64,000 nt of DNA from Chelatococcus sp. YT9 (lineage in GTDB: Bacteria; Pseudomonadota; Alphaproteobacteria; Rhizobiales; Beijerinckiaceae), in contig NZ_JAHBRW010000001.1 in the NCBI RefSeq assembly GCF_018398315.1, positions 1,050,001-1,114,000 on the forward strand, in the 5' to 3' direction. The notes below the pieces were generated by a model that saw only the letters and a list, made by a program, of their open reading frames with translations, had not been told where the DNA came from and made no database searches. Positions 1-8,965 of this stretch are shown here, piece after piece. The translations under genes were made by a program, and so were the position numbers. Within the stretch, counting starts at the first letter, position 1. Every line of letters begins with the position of its first letter.

Positions 1-948
1 TTCCTCGCCCGCGCGGCCGAACACCAAGGGATCTCCGGCCTTGAGACGGGCGACCTGCTTGCCCTCGCGGGCGAGCCGCACGAGCAGCGCATCAATCTCA
101 CGCTGGGGAACGGAGTGATGTCCCTTCGCTTTGCCGACGGAAATGCGTTCCGCATCGCGACGGCCCATCTCGACGACCTCGGCGGGGACGAGACGGTCAT
201 GGACGATCACATCAGCCTGCTGCAGCAGGCGCTGCGCTCTCAAGGTGAGGAGATCCGTCGCGCCGGGCCCCGCGCCAATCAACCAGACCACGCCTTCATT
301 GGCCTCAAAGCTTTCGCCCAGCACGGACAGCGCGGCGCGGCGGGCGCCAGCCAAGTCGCCCGACAAGGCGAGGTCGGCGCTTCGACCTTCGAACAGACGT
401 GCCCAGAAGCGGCGACGGTGGCGCGCGGTGCCAAGCGAGGCCATGACGGCACCCCGCAGGGAGGCGGCAAGCTCACCGAGCCTGCCGAATTCCGGGGGGA
501 GGATCATTTCGATGGCGGCGCGTACGCGCTGGGCGAGCACCGGCGCATAGCCATCGGTCGAGATCGCCACCGCCACCGGGGCGCGGTCAACGATCGCCGG
601 CACCGCAAAGTTGGACAGATGCGGCCGGTCTACCACATTCACCGGCACGCCGGCTTGCCGCCCGACAGCCGCAAGCGCTGCGTCCTGCGCCTCGTCCTCG
701 GTCGCAACAAAGAGAAGCGCGGCGCCGGTTAGATCCGCAAGCGTCAGGTCGCGGGCGAGATGCGGAATGCGATGCGCATTGACGAAGGCCGCCAGCTCGC
801 CGTCGATATATCGAGATACGAGCATCAGCCGCGCCTCGCTTCGCACAAGGAGGCGCAGCTTCGCGAGCGCGGGCTCTCCGCCGCCAGCCACGACCACGGC
901 CTTGCCGGCAACGTCATAGGATACGGGAAAGAAGCGCAAGCGAGGCAA
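1..948 (-). CDS. cysG: Siroheme synthase CysG, 3' end beyond the left edge
   Basis: Multifunctional enzyme that turns uroporphyrinogen III into siroheme, the cofactor of sulfite and nitrite reductases. The reverse strand is open from about 948 to the left edge without a stop. The N-terminal half is the precorrin-2 dehydrogenase/ferrochelatase domain (RFFPVSYDVAGK, then the nucleotide-binding VVVAGGGEPALAK). The second half is the uroporphyrinogen-III methyltransferase domain, with WLIGAGPGATDLLTLRA, VGKAKGHHSVPQ and, at the edge, RLKAGDPLVFGRAGEE. No ATG lies in frame near the start. The TTG at 948 is the best guess and another TTG lies at 939, both with weak ribosome sites. It lies downstream of the sulfate transporter genes on the same strand but has its own upstream palindrome, so it probably heads a sulfite-reduction operon. 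Confidence 0.93.
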   Translation of the reverse strand, partial: MPRLRFFPVSYDVAGKAVVVAGGGEPALAKLRLLVRSEARLMLVSRYIDGELAAFVNAHRIPHLARDLTLADLTGAALLFVATEDEAQDAALAAVGRQAGVPVNVVDRPHLSNFAVPAIVDRAPVAVAISTDGYAPVLAQRVRAAIEMILPPEFGRLGELAASLRGAVMASLGTARHRRRFWARLFEGRSADLALSGDLAGARRAALSVLGESFEANEGVVWLIGAGPGATDLLTLRAQRLLQQADVIVHDRLVPAEVVEMGRRDAERISVGKAKGHHSVPQREIDALLVRLAREGKQVARLKAGDPLVFGRAGEE

Positions 949-963
949 AATAACACCAACTTG

Positions 964-985
964 TCGTAGATTATATAATCTACGA
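964..985. promoter_or_regulatory. Perfect 22-bp palindrome upstream of cysG
   Basis: Each half is TCGTAGATTAT followed immediately by its exact complement, so the element has no spacer. It sits 16 bp upstream of the proposed cysG start, just after a candidate promoter (TTGACG, 16 bp, TATCGT on the minus strand). That position suits a repressor operator. The regulator cannot be named from sequence; a sulfur-responsive factor is the inference. Confidence 0.6.
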
Positions 986-1062
986 TAACACGCGTTAATT
1001 AAGCGTCAAATACAAAATTTACATGTATTAAAAGACGGACGCGTGGCGCCGGCGGAGGTGCC

Positions 1063-2151
1063 CTAGGAGCTCGGGAACAGGCGCGCCTTCAGGATATGCA
1101 GGCCAACGCGTTCACCAGGTGCGAGCGCCTTACCGCTGGGGAGCTCGACCTCGACCGATGCCGCGCCGACATCCGTGAGAACCTCGGCTCGGCGGCCATT
1201 CGCCGTGCGGCGAACGGCCACGACGGTGCCGCCGAGGACACCGCCCTCATCGCAACGGGTCAAGGCTAGGTTCGACGGGCGCAGATACAGCGCGGCCGGC
1301 CCATCCGGCGCGTCAGCCACATCTGCGTCCAACGGTGAGTCGCCAAAGAAGATGCGGCCGGCCCGCACCGCCACGGGGAGGCTCACGGTGTCGCCGACGA
1401 ACGACATCACGAAGGCAGAGGCAGGGTCTTCATAGACCTTGTCGGCGGTGCCGACCTGCTCAAGCCGTCCCTTGTTGAGGATCGCGACCCGATCGGCAAG
1501 CTCCATTGCCTCGTCCTGATCGTGGGTCACAAAGACGGTTGTGTGGCCGGTTCGATCGTGGATCTCACGCAACCAGCGGCGCAGATCCTTGCGGACCTTG
1601 GCGTCGAGCGCGCCAAAAGGCTCGTCGAGCAGGAGCACGCGCGGCTCGACCGCCAGCGCCCGCGCGAGCGCGACACGCTGCCGTTGCCCACCCGAGAGCT
1701 GGGAGGGATAACGCCGCTCCAGACCGCCGAGCTGCACGAGGTCGATGAGCGAGAGCACCCGCTCGCGGATTTCCGCCTTGGAGGGCCGCTCCGCGCGCGG
1801 TCGCACCTTCAAGCCGTAGGCGACGTTGTCGAACACTGTCATGTGCCGAAATAGCGCATAATGCTGGAAGACAAAGCCGACCCGCCGCTCCTGCACGGAG
1901 AGGCGCGTGGCATCGTCATGCCCGAAGAACACCTGTCCGGCGCTGGCATCCTCCAGGCCAGCAATGATTCGCAGCAGCGTCGTCTTGCCCGAACCGGAAG
2001 GTCCGAGCAGGGCGACGAGTTCGCCTGGCGCGATGTCGAGATCGACGCCCCGAAGCGCCGCGTCCCCTCCGAAATCCTTGGCAATCCCGACCAGGCGGAT
2101 CCCCGCGGGCGGATGCCCAACTCTAGTCCCGTGCGTCGAGGCTGTTACCAT
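1063..2151 (-). CDS. cysA: Sulfate/thiosulfate ABC transporter ATP-binding protein CysA
   Basis: ATPase that energises sulfate/thiosulfate import at the inner face of the cytoplasmic membrane. Walker A is GPSGSGKTT, the signature is LSGGQRQR, Walker B is [12 protein letters not shown] and the switch histidine follows in [17 protein letters not shown]-terminal TOBE-like regulatory domain covers roughly the last 110 residues. The start at 2151 (MVTASTHG) overlaps the end of cysW by 29 bp. The frame is open further upstream to 2247, but that part lies inside cysW and is unlike CysA. It is the last gene of sbp-cysT-cysW-cysA. The 114-bp gap to cysG holds no strong terminator. Confidence 0.96.
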   Translation of the reverse strand: MVTASTHGTRVGHPPAGIRLVGIAKDFGGDAALRGVDLDIAPGELVALLGPSGSGKTTLLRIIAGLEDASAGQVFFGHDDATRLSVQERRVGFVFQHYALFRHMTVFDNVAYGLKVRPRAERPSKAEIRERVLSLIDLVQLGGLERRYPSQLSGGQRQRVALARALAVEPRVLLLDEPFGALDAKVRKDLRRWLREIHDRTGHTTVFVTHDQDEAMELADRVAILNKGRLEQVGTADKVYEDPASAFVMSFVGDTVSLPVAVRAGRIFFGDSPLDADVADAPDGPAALYLRPSNLALTRCDEGGVLGGTVVAVRRTANGRRAEVLTDVGAASVEVELPSGKALAPGERVGLHILKARLFPSS

Positions 2152-3007
2152 ATCGCCATTCGAGAATTGATTTCCCTGCGAGAGTGACAAGGGCGAGGAG
2201 AGCGAGGAGCGAAGCAACGGCGAAGGCCGCGACGATGTTATATTCATTGTAGAGAATCTCCACCTGCAGCGGCATGGTGTTGGTCAGCCCCCGGATTCGG
2301 CCCGAGACCACCGAAACGGCGCCGAATTCCCCCATCGCACGCGCGTTGCAGAGCAGGACGCCGTAGAGCAGCGCCCAGCGGATGTTGGGCAGCGTAACGG
2401 TGCGGAAAGCCGTGAAGCCGGAAGCCCCCAGCGTCAGCGCCGCCTCTTCATCGCTCGTGCCCTGCTGCTGCATCAGGGGAATGAGTTCGCGCGCCACGAA
2501 GGGGAAAGTCACGAAGACGGTGGCGAGGACGATGCCGGGAACCGCAAAGATGATCTGCAGGCCATGTGATTTGAGATAGGGTCCGAGAAAGCCCTGCGCG
2601 CCAAACAGGAGCACATAGATCAGGCCGGCCACCACGGGCGAAACCGAAAACGGCAGATCGATGAGCGTGATCAGAAAGCTCTTGCCACGAAATTCGAATT
2701 TGGTGATGGCCCAGGATGCGGCGACGCCGAAGACAAGATTGAGCGGCACCGCAATGGCCGCAACAAGCAGCGTGAGACGGATGGCTGCCAGCGCATCGGG
2801 CTCGCGCAATGCCGCCCAATAGGTGCCGACGCCGGCGGAAAATGCCTGGGAGAAGACCGCAAACAGAGGCAGCAGCAGGAACAGGGCGAGAAAGCACAGC
2901 GTGCCCGCGATAAGCAGCCAGCGCGCTATCGGCGCTTCCGTGGTCGCGATGCGCGTGGCGGCGCTCGATCTCGCCACGCTGCCGGTGGACAGCGTCACGC
3001 TCGCCAT
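2123..3007 (-). CDS. cysW: Sulfate ABC transporter permease CysW
   Basis: Inner-membrane permease that forms the sulfate channel with CysT. The protein has 294 residues, about six membrane segments and the EAA loop typical of binding-protein-dependent permeases ([21 protein letters not shown]). The segment [18 protein letters not shown] is characteristic of CysW. The 3' end overlaps cysA and a 78-bp gap separates it from cysT. ATG at 3007 gives the usual length, with a somewhat long polar N-terminus of about 28 residues before the first membrane segment. Confidence 0.95.
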   Translation of the reverse strand: MASVTLSTGSVARSSAATRIATTEAPIARWLLIAGTLCFLALFLLLPLFAVFSQAFSAGVGTYWAALREPDALAAIRLTLLVAAIAVPLNLVFGVAASWAITKFEFRGKSFLITLIDLPFSVSPVVAGLIYVLLFGAQGFLGPYLKSHGLQIIFAVPGIVLATVFVTFPFVARELIPLMQQQGTSDEEAALTLGASGFTAFRTVTLPNIRWALLYGVLLCNARAMGEFGAVSVVSGRIRGLTNTMPLQVEILYNEYNIVAAFAVASLLALLALVTLAGKSILEWRYGNSLDARD

Positions 3008-3085
3008 GGATGCCTCCCCACCGCCCGCGCGAGGATGAAAGCGGAGACGGCCGAACCGGCGATTGTTTGATTGCTGAAGGCCTGG

Positions 3086-3949
3086 CTAGACATGACCGAA
3101 CCTCCGCCGACTCCAGGCCTGAATAAGGTTGATGAGAAGCAGGCTCGAAAACGAGATCACGAGCATGATCAGCGCGATCGCCGTCGCGCCGGCGTAATCG
3201 AATTCCTCGAGCTTGATGACGATGAGAAGCGGGGCGATCTCGGATACATAAGGCAGGTTGCCCGCGATGAAGATGACCGAGCCATATTCGCCGACGGCCC
3301 GTGCAAAGCCGAGGGCGAATCCCGTGAGGGCTGCCGGCACGAGGGGCGGCAGCATCACCCGCCATACGGTTTGCAGACGGCTTGCGCCGAGCGTCGCGGA
3401 AGCTTCCTCGAGTTCCCTGTCGATCTCTTCGATCAGCGGCTGAACGGTACGCACCGCGAACGGAAGGCTTACAAAGACGAGCGCGACGAAGATGCCGAGC
3501 GGCGTGAAAGCGACCTTTATACCGAAGGGCGCGAGCTGTGCCCCCACCCAGCCGTTCGGCGCATAGATCGCGCCAAGCGCGATGCCGGCGACGGCGGTCG
3601 GCAAGGCGAAGGGCAGGTCAACCATCGCATCGATCAGGCGACGGCCTGGAAAATGATAGCGGGTCAAGACCCAGGCGATGGCGAGACCGAAGATGCTGGC
3701 GAAGCCCGCGGCTGCTAGCGACACGCCGAAGCTTGTCCGGAGTGCCGCGAGGGTCCGCTCCTCAGTGATGATGTCGATGAGCCCCGCAAGACCGAGCGAT
3801 GCCGCCTTGAGCGCCAGTCCGGCCATCGGTATCAACACAATCAAGACCAAATAGACGAGCGTGTAGCCGAAAGCGATGCCAAAGCCCGGAAGCGCGCTCG
3901 GCGCCCGCCAGCGGCGAGACCATGAACTGAGGGCACTGGCCGACGTCAT
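3086..3949 (-). CDS. cysT: Sulfate ABC transporter permease CysT
   Basis: Partner permease of CysW (CysT, also called CysU). About six hydrophobic segments are visible, with an EAA loop at [24 protein letters not shown] and the CysT-type stretch [16 protein letters not shown]. The ATG at 3949 ([10 protein letters not shown]) overlaps the sbp stop as ATGA, which implies translational coupling. An in-frame upstream start exists but would lie inside sbp. Product is 287 residues, normal for the family. Confidence 0.95.
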   Translation of the reverse strand: MTSASALSSWSRRWRAPSALPGFGIAFGYTLVYLVLIVLIPMAGLALKAASLGLAGLIDIITEERTLAALRTSFGVSLAAAGFASIFGLAIAWVLTRYHFPGRRLIDAMVDLPFALPTAVAGIALGAIYAPNGWVGAQLAPFGIKVAFTPLGIFVALVFVSLPFAVRTVQPLIEEIDRELEEASATLGASRLQTVWRVMLPPLVPAALTGFALGFARAVGEYGSVIFIAGNLPYVSEIAPLLIVIKLEEFDYAGATAIALIMLVISFSSLLLINLIQAWSRRRFGHV

Positions 3950-4983
3950 CGCTTGACCTTTACGATCTGATCGAAGATGCCGCCGTTGTCGAAGTGTTCC
4001 TTCTGCACCTTCGTCCAACCCCCAAAGACATCGTCGATGGTGAAGAGCTTGATCTCAGGCAAAGCGGCGAGATCTTCCTTGCGAGCGAATTCCGGCTTGG
4101 ACGGTCGATACTTGTGCTTGGCGATGATAGCCTGGGCCTCGGGCGTATAAAGGAAACTGAGATAGGCTTCTGCCTGCTTGCGGGTGCCCTTCTTGTCGAC
4201 ATTTCCATCGACCAGCGTGACAGGGGGCTCGGCGAGGATAGAGACCGACGGCACGATGATGTCGAATTTGTCGGCCCCGAACTCTGCGGAAGCCAGGAAC
4301 GCCTCGTTTTCCCAGGCAAGCAGCACGTCGCCGAGCTCACGCTGGGCAAAGGTGATCGTTGAGCCCCGCGCACCCGTATCGAGCACCGGCACATTCTTGA
4401 AGAGAGCCGCGACGAATTCCCTGGCCTTCTCCTCGCTCTTGGTCCGGCCAAGCTCGTAGCCCCAGGCCGCGAGATAGTTCCAGCGCGCCCCGCCTGAAGT
4501 TTTCGGGTTCGGGGTGATCACCTGTACGCCGGGCTTGATCAGATCATTCCAATCCTTGATGCCCTTGGGGTTTCCCTTGCGCACCAGGAAGACGATGGTC
4601 GAGGTATAGGGCGAGGAATTGTTGCCAAGCCGCTTTTGCCAATCCTTGGGAATAAGATCTGTGCGATTGGCAATCGCGTCGATATCCGCAGCCAGCGCGA
4701 GCGTGACCACATCGGCATCCAGGCCGTCGATGACCGTGCGTGCCTGGGATCCGGAGCCGCCGTGCGAGGCCCGAACAGCCACCTTCTCACCCGTCTTCTT
4801 CTCGTAATCTGCGGCAAAGGCGGCGTTGATATCGCGATAGAGTTCGCGCGTCGGATCATAGGATACATTGAGCAGCACGGTCTCCGCGCGCGCTTCCCCC
4901 ACGGGCAGAACCGCGGATGCGGCACCGAGGGCCGCGAGCGCCACGACAAACCGGCGCGAGAGCTTGAATGTATTCGTCACCAT
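3946..4983 (-). CDS. sbp: Sulfate-binding periplasmic protein
   Basis: Periplasmic receptor that delivers sulfate (perhaps thiosulfate) to CysTWA. Start at ATG 4983 ([11 protein letters not shown]) follows a strong GAGGAGG ribosome site. Residues 1-33 form a classic signal peptide ending near EARAE. Family signatures are SYDPTRELY at the mature N-terminus and [19 protein letters not shown] in the middle. It is the first gene of its operon. Sbp and CysP share this fold and the sequence alone does not settle sulfate versus thiosulfate preference. Confidence 0.95.
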   Translation of the reverse strand: MVTNTFKLSRRFVVALAALGAASAVLPVGEARAETVLLNVSYDPTRELYRDINAAFAADYEKKTGEKVAVRASHGGSGSQARTVIDGLDADVVTLALAADIDAIANRTDLIPKDWQKRLGNNSSPYTSTIVFLVRKGNPKGIKDWNDLIKPGVQVITPNPKTSGGARWNYLAAWGYELGRTKSEEKAREFVAALFKNVPVLDTGARGSTITFAQRELGDVLLAWENEAFLASAEFGADKFDIIVPSVSILAEPPVTLVDGNVDKKGTRKQAEAYLSFLYTPEAQAIIAKHKYRPSKPEFARKEDLAALPEIKLFTIDDVFGGWTKVQKEHFDNGGIFDQIVKVKR

Positions 4984-5044
4984 GGCGGCCTCCTCAATGA
5001 TCCAGCTCGACGCGAACCAGTCTGACCGCATTGTTTACGCATAT

Positions 5045-5074
5045 TTCTACATAATCAATATAGAATTTGTAGAA
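5045..5074. promoter_or_regulatory. Inverted repeat in the sbp promoter region
   Basis: TTCTACA and TGTAGAA form perfect 7-bp arms separated by 16 AT-rich bases, 62 bp upstream of sbp. The arms overlap a candidate minus-strand promoter (TTGATT, 17 bp, AACAAT). The half-site resembles the GTAGAT/ATCTAC halves of the palindrome upstream of cysG, so one sulfur regulator might bind both. That link is inference. Confidence 0.4.
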
Positions 5075-5233
5075 TAACAAATTTTACACGACACGGCAGT
5101 TAATTCTCGAGTCCGATGCCTCTTTCCACGCCAGCTGGCCATCAGAGCGCATTATCGAACGCATGAGTGGCAAACTTGTGCCACGGCTGATATACAATGG
5201 ATATATGTGAAAAATCTAATTTTACAGAAACTG

Positions 5234-5262
5234 TTGACTTTCATGAGAGCGTCGTTATGTAT
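5234..5262 (+). promoter_or_regulatory. Candidate sigma-70 promoter of the cysteine-rich leader
   Basis: TTGACT at 5234-5239 is followed after 16-17 bases by TATGTA/ATGTAT at 5256-5262. Transcription would begin near 5268 and give a leader of about 115 nt before the small ORF at 5385. An inverted repeat TGGACC/GGTCCA (5262-5267 and 5287-5292) lies at the start of this transcript. Confidence 0.4.
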
Positions 5263-5340
5263 GGACCCGTGGGATCGGCGAAAGCTGGTCCACCGCGGGA
5301 ATTTGAAAGCAGCTTGCGCCGCGTCACCAAACGCTAAAGC

Positions 5341-5361
5341 GCCACGAAGTGTCTTCGTGGC
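5341..5361 (+). other. Stem-loop just upstream of the leader ORF
   Basis: GCCACGAAG, a TGT loop and CTTCGTGGC make a perfect 9-bp hairpin. It ends 12 bases before the AGGAG ribosome site of the ORF at 5385. There is no following T run, so it looks like a leader structure rather than a terminator. Confidence 0.5.
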
Positions 5362-5384
5362 TCCGGTCATTGCAGGAGATGCGC

Positions 5385-5519
5385 ATGGCACTTTCTCTCT
5401 TGGATCAGACGCCGCCGAGCAAGGCTCCGCGCGCAGCCGGTCTTACTCTCCGCTCCCTGCGAATGTGTCAGTGTCGCCGTAACGGCACACCCATGTGCTG
5501 TTGTAGCCAGCACATCTGA
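5385..5519 (+). CDS. Putative cysteine-rich leader peptide (44 aa)
   Basis: This small ORF has a good ribosome site (AGGAG at 5374-5378, 6 bases before ATG 5385; an in-frame ATG at 5379 is too close). The peptide begins MALSLLDQTPPSKAP and ends RMCQCRRNGTPMCCCSQHI. Five of its last 17 residues are cysteine, three of them consecutive, at codons TGT, TGT, TGC, TGT, TGT. It lies in a structured leader ahead of a 68-residue ORF and the methionine importer genes and diverges from the sulfate transporter. A cysteine-tract leader that senses Cys-tRNA supply, as polycysteine upstream ORFs do in mycobacteria, is the inference. It could also be a chance ORF. Confidence 0.45.
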   Translation: MALSLLDQTPPSKAPRAAGLTLRSLRMCQCRRNGTPMCCCSQHI

Positions 5520-5577
5520 CCAGCCATTCCAGACAATCTGAGCGAGAGAGGCGCCACAGCACGGGCGCAGAACCATC

Positions 5578-5784
5578 ATGTACGACAGTTATCTCATCGA
5601 GGTCGCAGGGCGGCCCGCAGGCATCGTTGCGCGGGACACCCATGGCTATCGGTTCCACGCGTCGGCGCGGCCGTTCTATAGCTTGAACGGGCAAGTCTTC
5701 GCCGATCCATGGGCTGCACAGAAGGCCGCGCAGCGCCATCTTAACGGAACCGGTCGACGTCATGTCCCGCACCGTGTCGACTGA
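5578..5784 (+). CDS. Small hypothetical protein (68 aa)
   Basis: Soluble, no signal peptide or membrane segment. It starts MYDSYLIEVAGRPAGIVARD and contains aromatic-rich FHASARPFYSLNGQVF and an alanine-rich AAQKAAQRH helix. Codon use is like that of neighbouring genes. It lies 58 bases after the cysteine-rich small ORF and 203 bases before metN, all on the plus strand, so it may share their transcript. No clear Shine-Dalgarno sequence precedes the ATG. I do not recognise a family. Confidence 0.5.
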   Translation: MYDSYLIEVAGRPAGIVARDTHGYRFHASARPFYSLNGQVFADPWAAQKAAQRHLNGTGRRHVPHRVD

Positions 5785-5835
5785 TCCCGCACGGTGTTGA
5801 TGGCCGCGCTGCCCCGATGCGCTTGTGGCAGCGCG
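5770..5835 (+). other. Two stem-loops between the 68-aa ORF and metN
   Basis: CACCGTG (5770-5776) pairs with CACGGTG (5790-5796) across the stop of the 68-aa ORF. CGCGCTGCC (5805-5813) pairs with GGCAGCGCG (5827-5835). Neither is followed by a T run. They may be mRNA-stability or attenuation structures ahead of metN. I found no recognisable SAM riboswitch in the remaining 150 bases. Confidence 0.35.
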
Positions 5836-5987
5836 CAAGCCGACGCGGGGCCGTGTTCCATCAAACCCGGTGGCAAGGTCAAGCGTAATCGAGGTGGCGT
5901 TGCGAGCTTATACTTTCGCAGCACAAGCAATCGGCGCGGCTCCACCCGTGTTATTCTGCACCAATCCTGTGAGAAACGAGATCAACC

Positions 5988-7154
5988 GTGAACGCTCTTC
6001 CATTCCATCCGCAGCACGCCGCTCAGCCGCCGTTGGCCGCTGATGATGCGGTCGTGCGTTTCGAGGGCGTCGCTAAGACATTCGCCGCCCGCGGTGGGCA
6101 GACCGCGGTCGCAGCCCTGGAAGATATCGATCTTGCAGTCCGGCGCGGCTCCATTCTCGGCGTCATCGGGCGCAGCGGCGCCGGCAAGTCCACCTTGATC
6201 CGCCTCGTCAATGGGCTGGAGAAGCCGACAGCGGGCCGCGTCTTGGTCGATGGCACCGACGTCGCGCGGCTGCCGGAGAAGGAACTGAGACAGATCAGAC
6301 GCACGATCGGCATGATCTTCCAGCACTTCAACCTGTTGTCCTCTCGCACGGTCTACGACAATGTCGCGCTGCCGCTCGAAATCGCAGGCGCCAGCCGGGA
6401 GGAGATCCGCAAGCGCGTCAGCCCGCTCATCGAACTCGTTGGCCTTGCTGACAAGCGTGACCGCTATCCGGCCGAGCTCTCCGGCGGGCAGAAGCAGCGC
6501 GTCGGCATCGCCCGCGCTCTCGCGACACGTCCCAAGGTCCTGCTGTCGGACGAAGCGACGTCCGCCCTCGATCCCGAGACCACCCACTCGATCCTCGACC
6601 TGCTCGCGACGATCAATGCCGAGCTCAAGCTCACAATTCTCCTGATCACCCATGAGATGGCCGTTATTCGAAGCATCGCGCGTGACGTTGCGGTGATCGA
6701 TAGCGGCCGCATCGTGGAGAAGGGAGACGTCTTTGACCTCTTCACAAGACCGCATCATGCGACGACCCGGACCTTCCTGGCCGCCGAAAGTGGCCGCGCC
6801 CTCCCCGCCTATGTGGCCGCTCGCGTGACCGCCGCGGCCACTCCCGACAGCCAGGCCGTCCTGCGCATCATTTTCAGGGGTTCGCATGCGACCGACCCCG
6901 TGCTGTCGCAGATCACGCGCAACTTCGCGATCGACGTCAATATCCTAGGTGGCACTGTCGACGAGATTGCCGGACGGCCGTTTGGCACATTGATCGTCGC
7001 GGTGCCTGACGACGCCAGCCTGCTGCAACGCATCACCGCCTTCCTCACCGCACGCGGGCTCGACGTAGAGACCTTGGGCTACATAGCACTCGGCGCCGAG
7101 CAAGCCCCGGCAGATGCCGCGCAGAACAAAGGGGGACACAGCCATGTCGCCTGA
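5988..7154 (+). CDS. metN: Methionine ABC transporter ATP-binding protein MetN
   Basis: ATPase of the D/L-methionine importer. Walker [10 protein letters not shown] lies near residue 62, with signature LSGGQKQR, Walker [13 protein letters not shown] and [12 protein letters not shown]-terminal NIL domain (about residues 290-370), the methionine-sensing domain that trans-inhibits MetNI, is present. The start is GTG at 5988 and the first 20 residues are variable. The gene overlaps metI by 11 bp, and metN-metI-metQ is one operon. Length, 388 residues, is slightly above the usual 340-370. Confidence 0.95.
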   Translation: MNALPFHPQHAAQPPLAADDAVVRFEGVAKTFAARGGQTAVAALEDIDLAVRRGSILGVIGRSGAGKSTLIRLVNGLEKPTAGRVLVDGTDVARLPEKELRQIRRTIGMIFQHFNLLSSRTVYDNVALPLEIAGASREEIRKRVSPLIELVGLADKRDRYPAELSGGQKQRVGIARALATRPKVLLSDEATSALDPETTHSILDLLATINAELKLTILLITHEMAVIRSIARDVAVIDSGRIVEKGDVFDLFTRPHHATTRTFLAAESGRALPAYVAARVTAAATPDSQAVLRIIFRGSHATDPVLSQITRNFAIDVNILGGTVDEIAGRPFGTLIVAVPDDASLLQRITAFLTARGLDVETLGYIALGAEQAPADAAQNKGGHSHVA

Positions 7155-7809
7155 AATCATCCGTCTGATCGCCGCGTCGACGCTCGATACGCTCTATATG
7201 GTCGCAGCCGCGACGGCGATCGGCACGGTGATCGGTCTGCCACTCGGCGTGTTCCTGGCCACGAGCAAGCGCGGTGAACTGCTGTCGGCTCCGCTCGCCA
7301 ACAGTGTTCTCGGCATCATCGTGAATGCCACGCGCTCGACACCCTTCATCATTCTCACCGTGTCGATCATCCCGTTCACCCGCCTTGTCGCAGGCACATC
7401 GATCGGCACGACGGCGGCCATCGTCCCCCTCGCGGTGGCCGCCACCCCGTTCATCGCTCGCCTCGTTGAAGGCTCCATCCGCGAAGTCGACCAAGGCTTG
7501 ATTGAGGCGGCACGCGCCATGGGCGCAAGCCCGGTGCAAATCCTCGCGAAAGTGCTGGTGCCAGAAGCATTACCCGGGATCGTGCTCGGCCTGACGCTCG
7601 CCATCGTCAGCCTCATCGGGTTCTCCGCCATCGTCGGTGTGGTTGGCGGCGGCGGCCTCGGTGATCTCGGCATCCGCTATGGCTACCAGCGCTTCATGCC
7701 GGATGTGATGGCGGCTGTCGTCCTCGTCCTCATCCTTCTCGTGCAAGGCATTCAAAGCCTCGGCGACGCCCTGTCTCGCAAGCTCAACAAGCGCGTGCGC
7801 CACGGTTGA
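7144..7809 (+). CDS. metI: Methionine ABC transporter permease MetI
   Basis: Inner-membrane permease paired with MetN. The ATG at 7144 ([13 protein letters not shown]) follows a GGGGG ribosome site and gives a 221-residue protein, close to the family's 217. Five hydrophobic segments are visible, with the EAA-type loop [27 protein letters not shown] and the conserved stretch [27 protein letters not shown]. An in-frame ATG at 7114 lies inside metN and is less likely. Confidence 0.95.
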   Translation: MSPEIIRLIAASTLDTLYMVAAATAIGTVIGLPLGVFLATSKRGELLSAPLANSVLGIIVNATRSTPFIILTVSIIPFTRLVAGTSIGTTAAIVPLAVAATPFIARLVEGSIREVDQGLIEAARAMGASPVQILAKVLVPEALPGIVLGLTLAIVSLIGFSAIVGVVGGGGLGDLGIRYGYQRFMPDVMAAVVLVLILLVQGIQSLGDALSRKLNKRVRHG

Positions 7810-7851
7810 CGGCGCGCTCTACCCCGGAAACATCGTTCTACGGAGACCGCC

Positions 7852-8640
7852 ATGAAATTCTCGTTCTCGACCCTCGCCATCGTGGCCAGCTTTGCACTGG
7901 CGGCGACATCCCTGTCCGCTCAGGCGGAAACGATCAAGATTGGCGTGACGCCCGGTCCGCACGCGCAAATCCTGGAAGCGGTGAAGCCAATTGCCGCCAA
8001 GCAGGGTGTCACGATCGAGATCGTGGAATTCTCCGACTATGTCGTGCCCAATCAAGCGTTGGATTCTGGGGATATCCAGGCCAACTCGTTCCAGCATGAG
8101 CCTTTCCTGGATAACCAGAAAGCCGATCGGGGCTTCAAGATCGAAAATGTGGGCTCGACCGTGACCTTCCCTCTCAGCATCTACTCCAAGAAATACAAAT
8201 CGTGGAATGACATCCCCGACGGCTCCACGATAGCCATCCAGAACGACCCGACCAACGGCGGGCGCAGCCTCCTGCTCCTGCAGGCCAAAGGGCTGATCAA
8301 GCTGAAGGACGGCGTGGGCTTCAAGCCGAGCCCGCTTGACATCACGGATAATCCCAAGAAGCTGAAGTTCCTGGAAATCGAGGCGGCTCAGACCCCCCGC
8401 ACCCTCGATGACGTGGCGGCGGCCTCGATCAACACCAACTACGCGACCTCGGCAGGCATCGATCCGTCGGCGATCATCCTCACCGAGGATGCGAAAGGTC
8501 CCTATGTGAACATCATCGCGGTCCGTAGCGCCGACAAAGACAAGCCGTGGGTGAAGGTACTTGTCGACAGCTACCACACGCCCGAAGTGAAAAGCTTCAT
8601 CGAGAAAACCTTCAAGAACTCCGTGCTCGCGAGCTGGTAA
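7852..8640 (+). CDS. metQ: Methionine-binding protein MetQ (NlpA family)
   Basis: Periplasmic substrate receptor for MetNI. Residues 1-25 are a signal peptide ending SAQAE. The mature protein starts TIKIGVTPGPHAQ and carries family motifs such as GDIQANSFQHEPFLDN, AIQNDPTNGGRSLLLLQ and SINTNYA. Unlike E. coli MetQ it has no lipobox cysteine, so it should be free in the periplasm. It is the last gene of the operon and is followed by a strong terminator. Confidence 0.94.
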   Translation: MKFSFSTLAIVASFALAATSLSAQAETIKIGVTPGPHAQILEAVKPIAAKQGVTIEIVEFSDYVVPNQALDSGDIQANSFQHEPFLDNQKADRGFKIENVGSTVTFPLSIYSKKYKSWNDIPDGSTIAIQNDPTNGGRSLLLLQAKGLIKLKDGVGFKPSPLDITDNPKKLKFLEIEAAQTPRTLDDVAAASINTNYATSAGIDPSAIILTEDAKGPYVNIIAVRSADKDKPWVKVLVDSYHTPEVKSFIEKTFKNSVLASW

Positions 8641-8717
8641 TTCGGAAGCAACGGCCGCCGCGCGTGGCCGAGTCGATGTGACTCCCTACTCAACTATTCT
8701 CCGCCCGAGACTTGGCA

Positions 8718-8751
8718 AACCCGGATGGCCCTCCCATCCGGGTTCTTTTTT
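8718..8751 (+). terminator. Rho-independent terminator of metNIQ
   Basis: AACCCGGATGG and CCATCCGGGTT form a perfect 11-bp stem around a 5-base loop, followed by CTTTTTT. It lies 77 bases after the metQ stop. The next 214 bases to the cyclase gene hold nothing else that I recognise. Confidence 0.9.
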
Positions 8752-8965
8752 GCGTTGCCCCGGTGCGCCTCTCCGTGTGCGCCACCGCATAGCTCCAGGC
8801 AGCCCGAACCCCGATGCTGCCCCTTGCCGGGACGTTCCGCTGGAATTTGCAGTCCTTCACCAGCCGGCTGGGGCGCCGACATGTGCCGCACGCGGCCTCG
8901 CGCGTTTCCGATAGGCTGCCGGGGCGAAAAGGGTTAGTTTCCGCCTGCTATGGCGAGGAGCAATC

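Noticed and set aside
115-732. 205-codon open frame on the plus strand
   Set aside because: It runs antisense to cysG, whose domains read clearly on the minus strand; the plus-strand protein has no recognisable features.
5785-5987. Possible SAM riboswitch before metN
   Set aside because: I looked for SAM-I and SAM-II cores and could not find the conserved loops; only simple hairpins are present.
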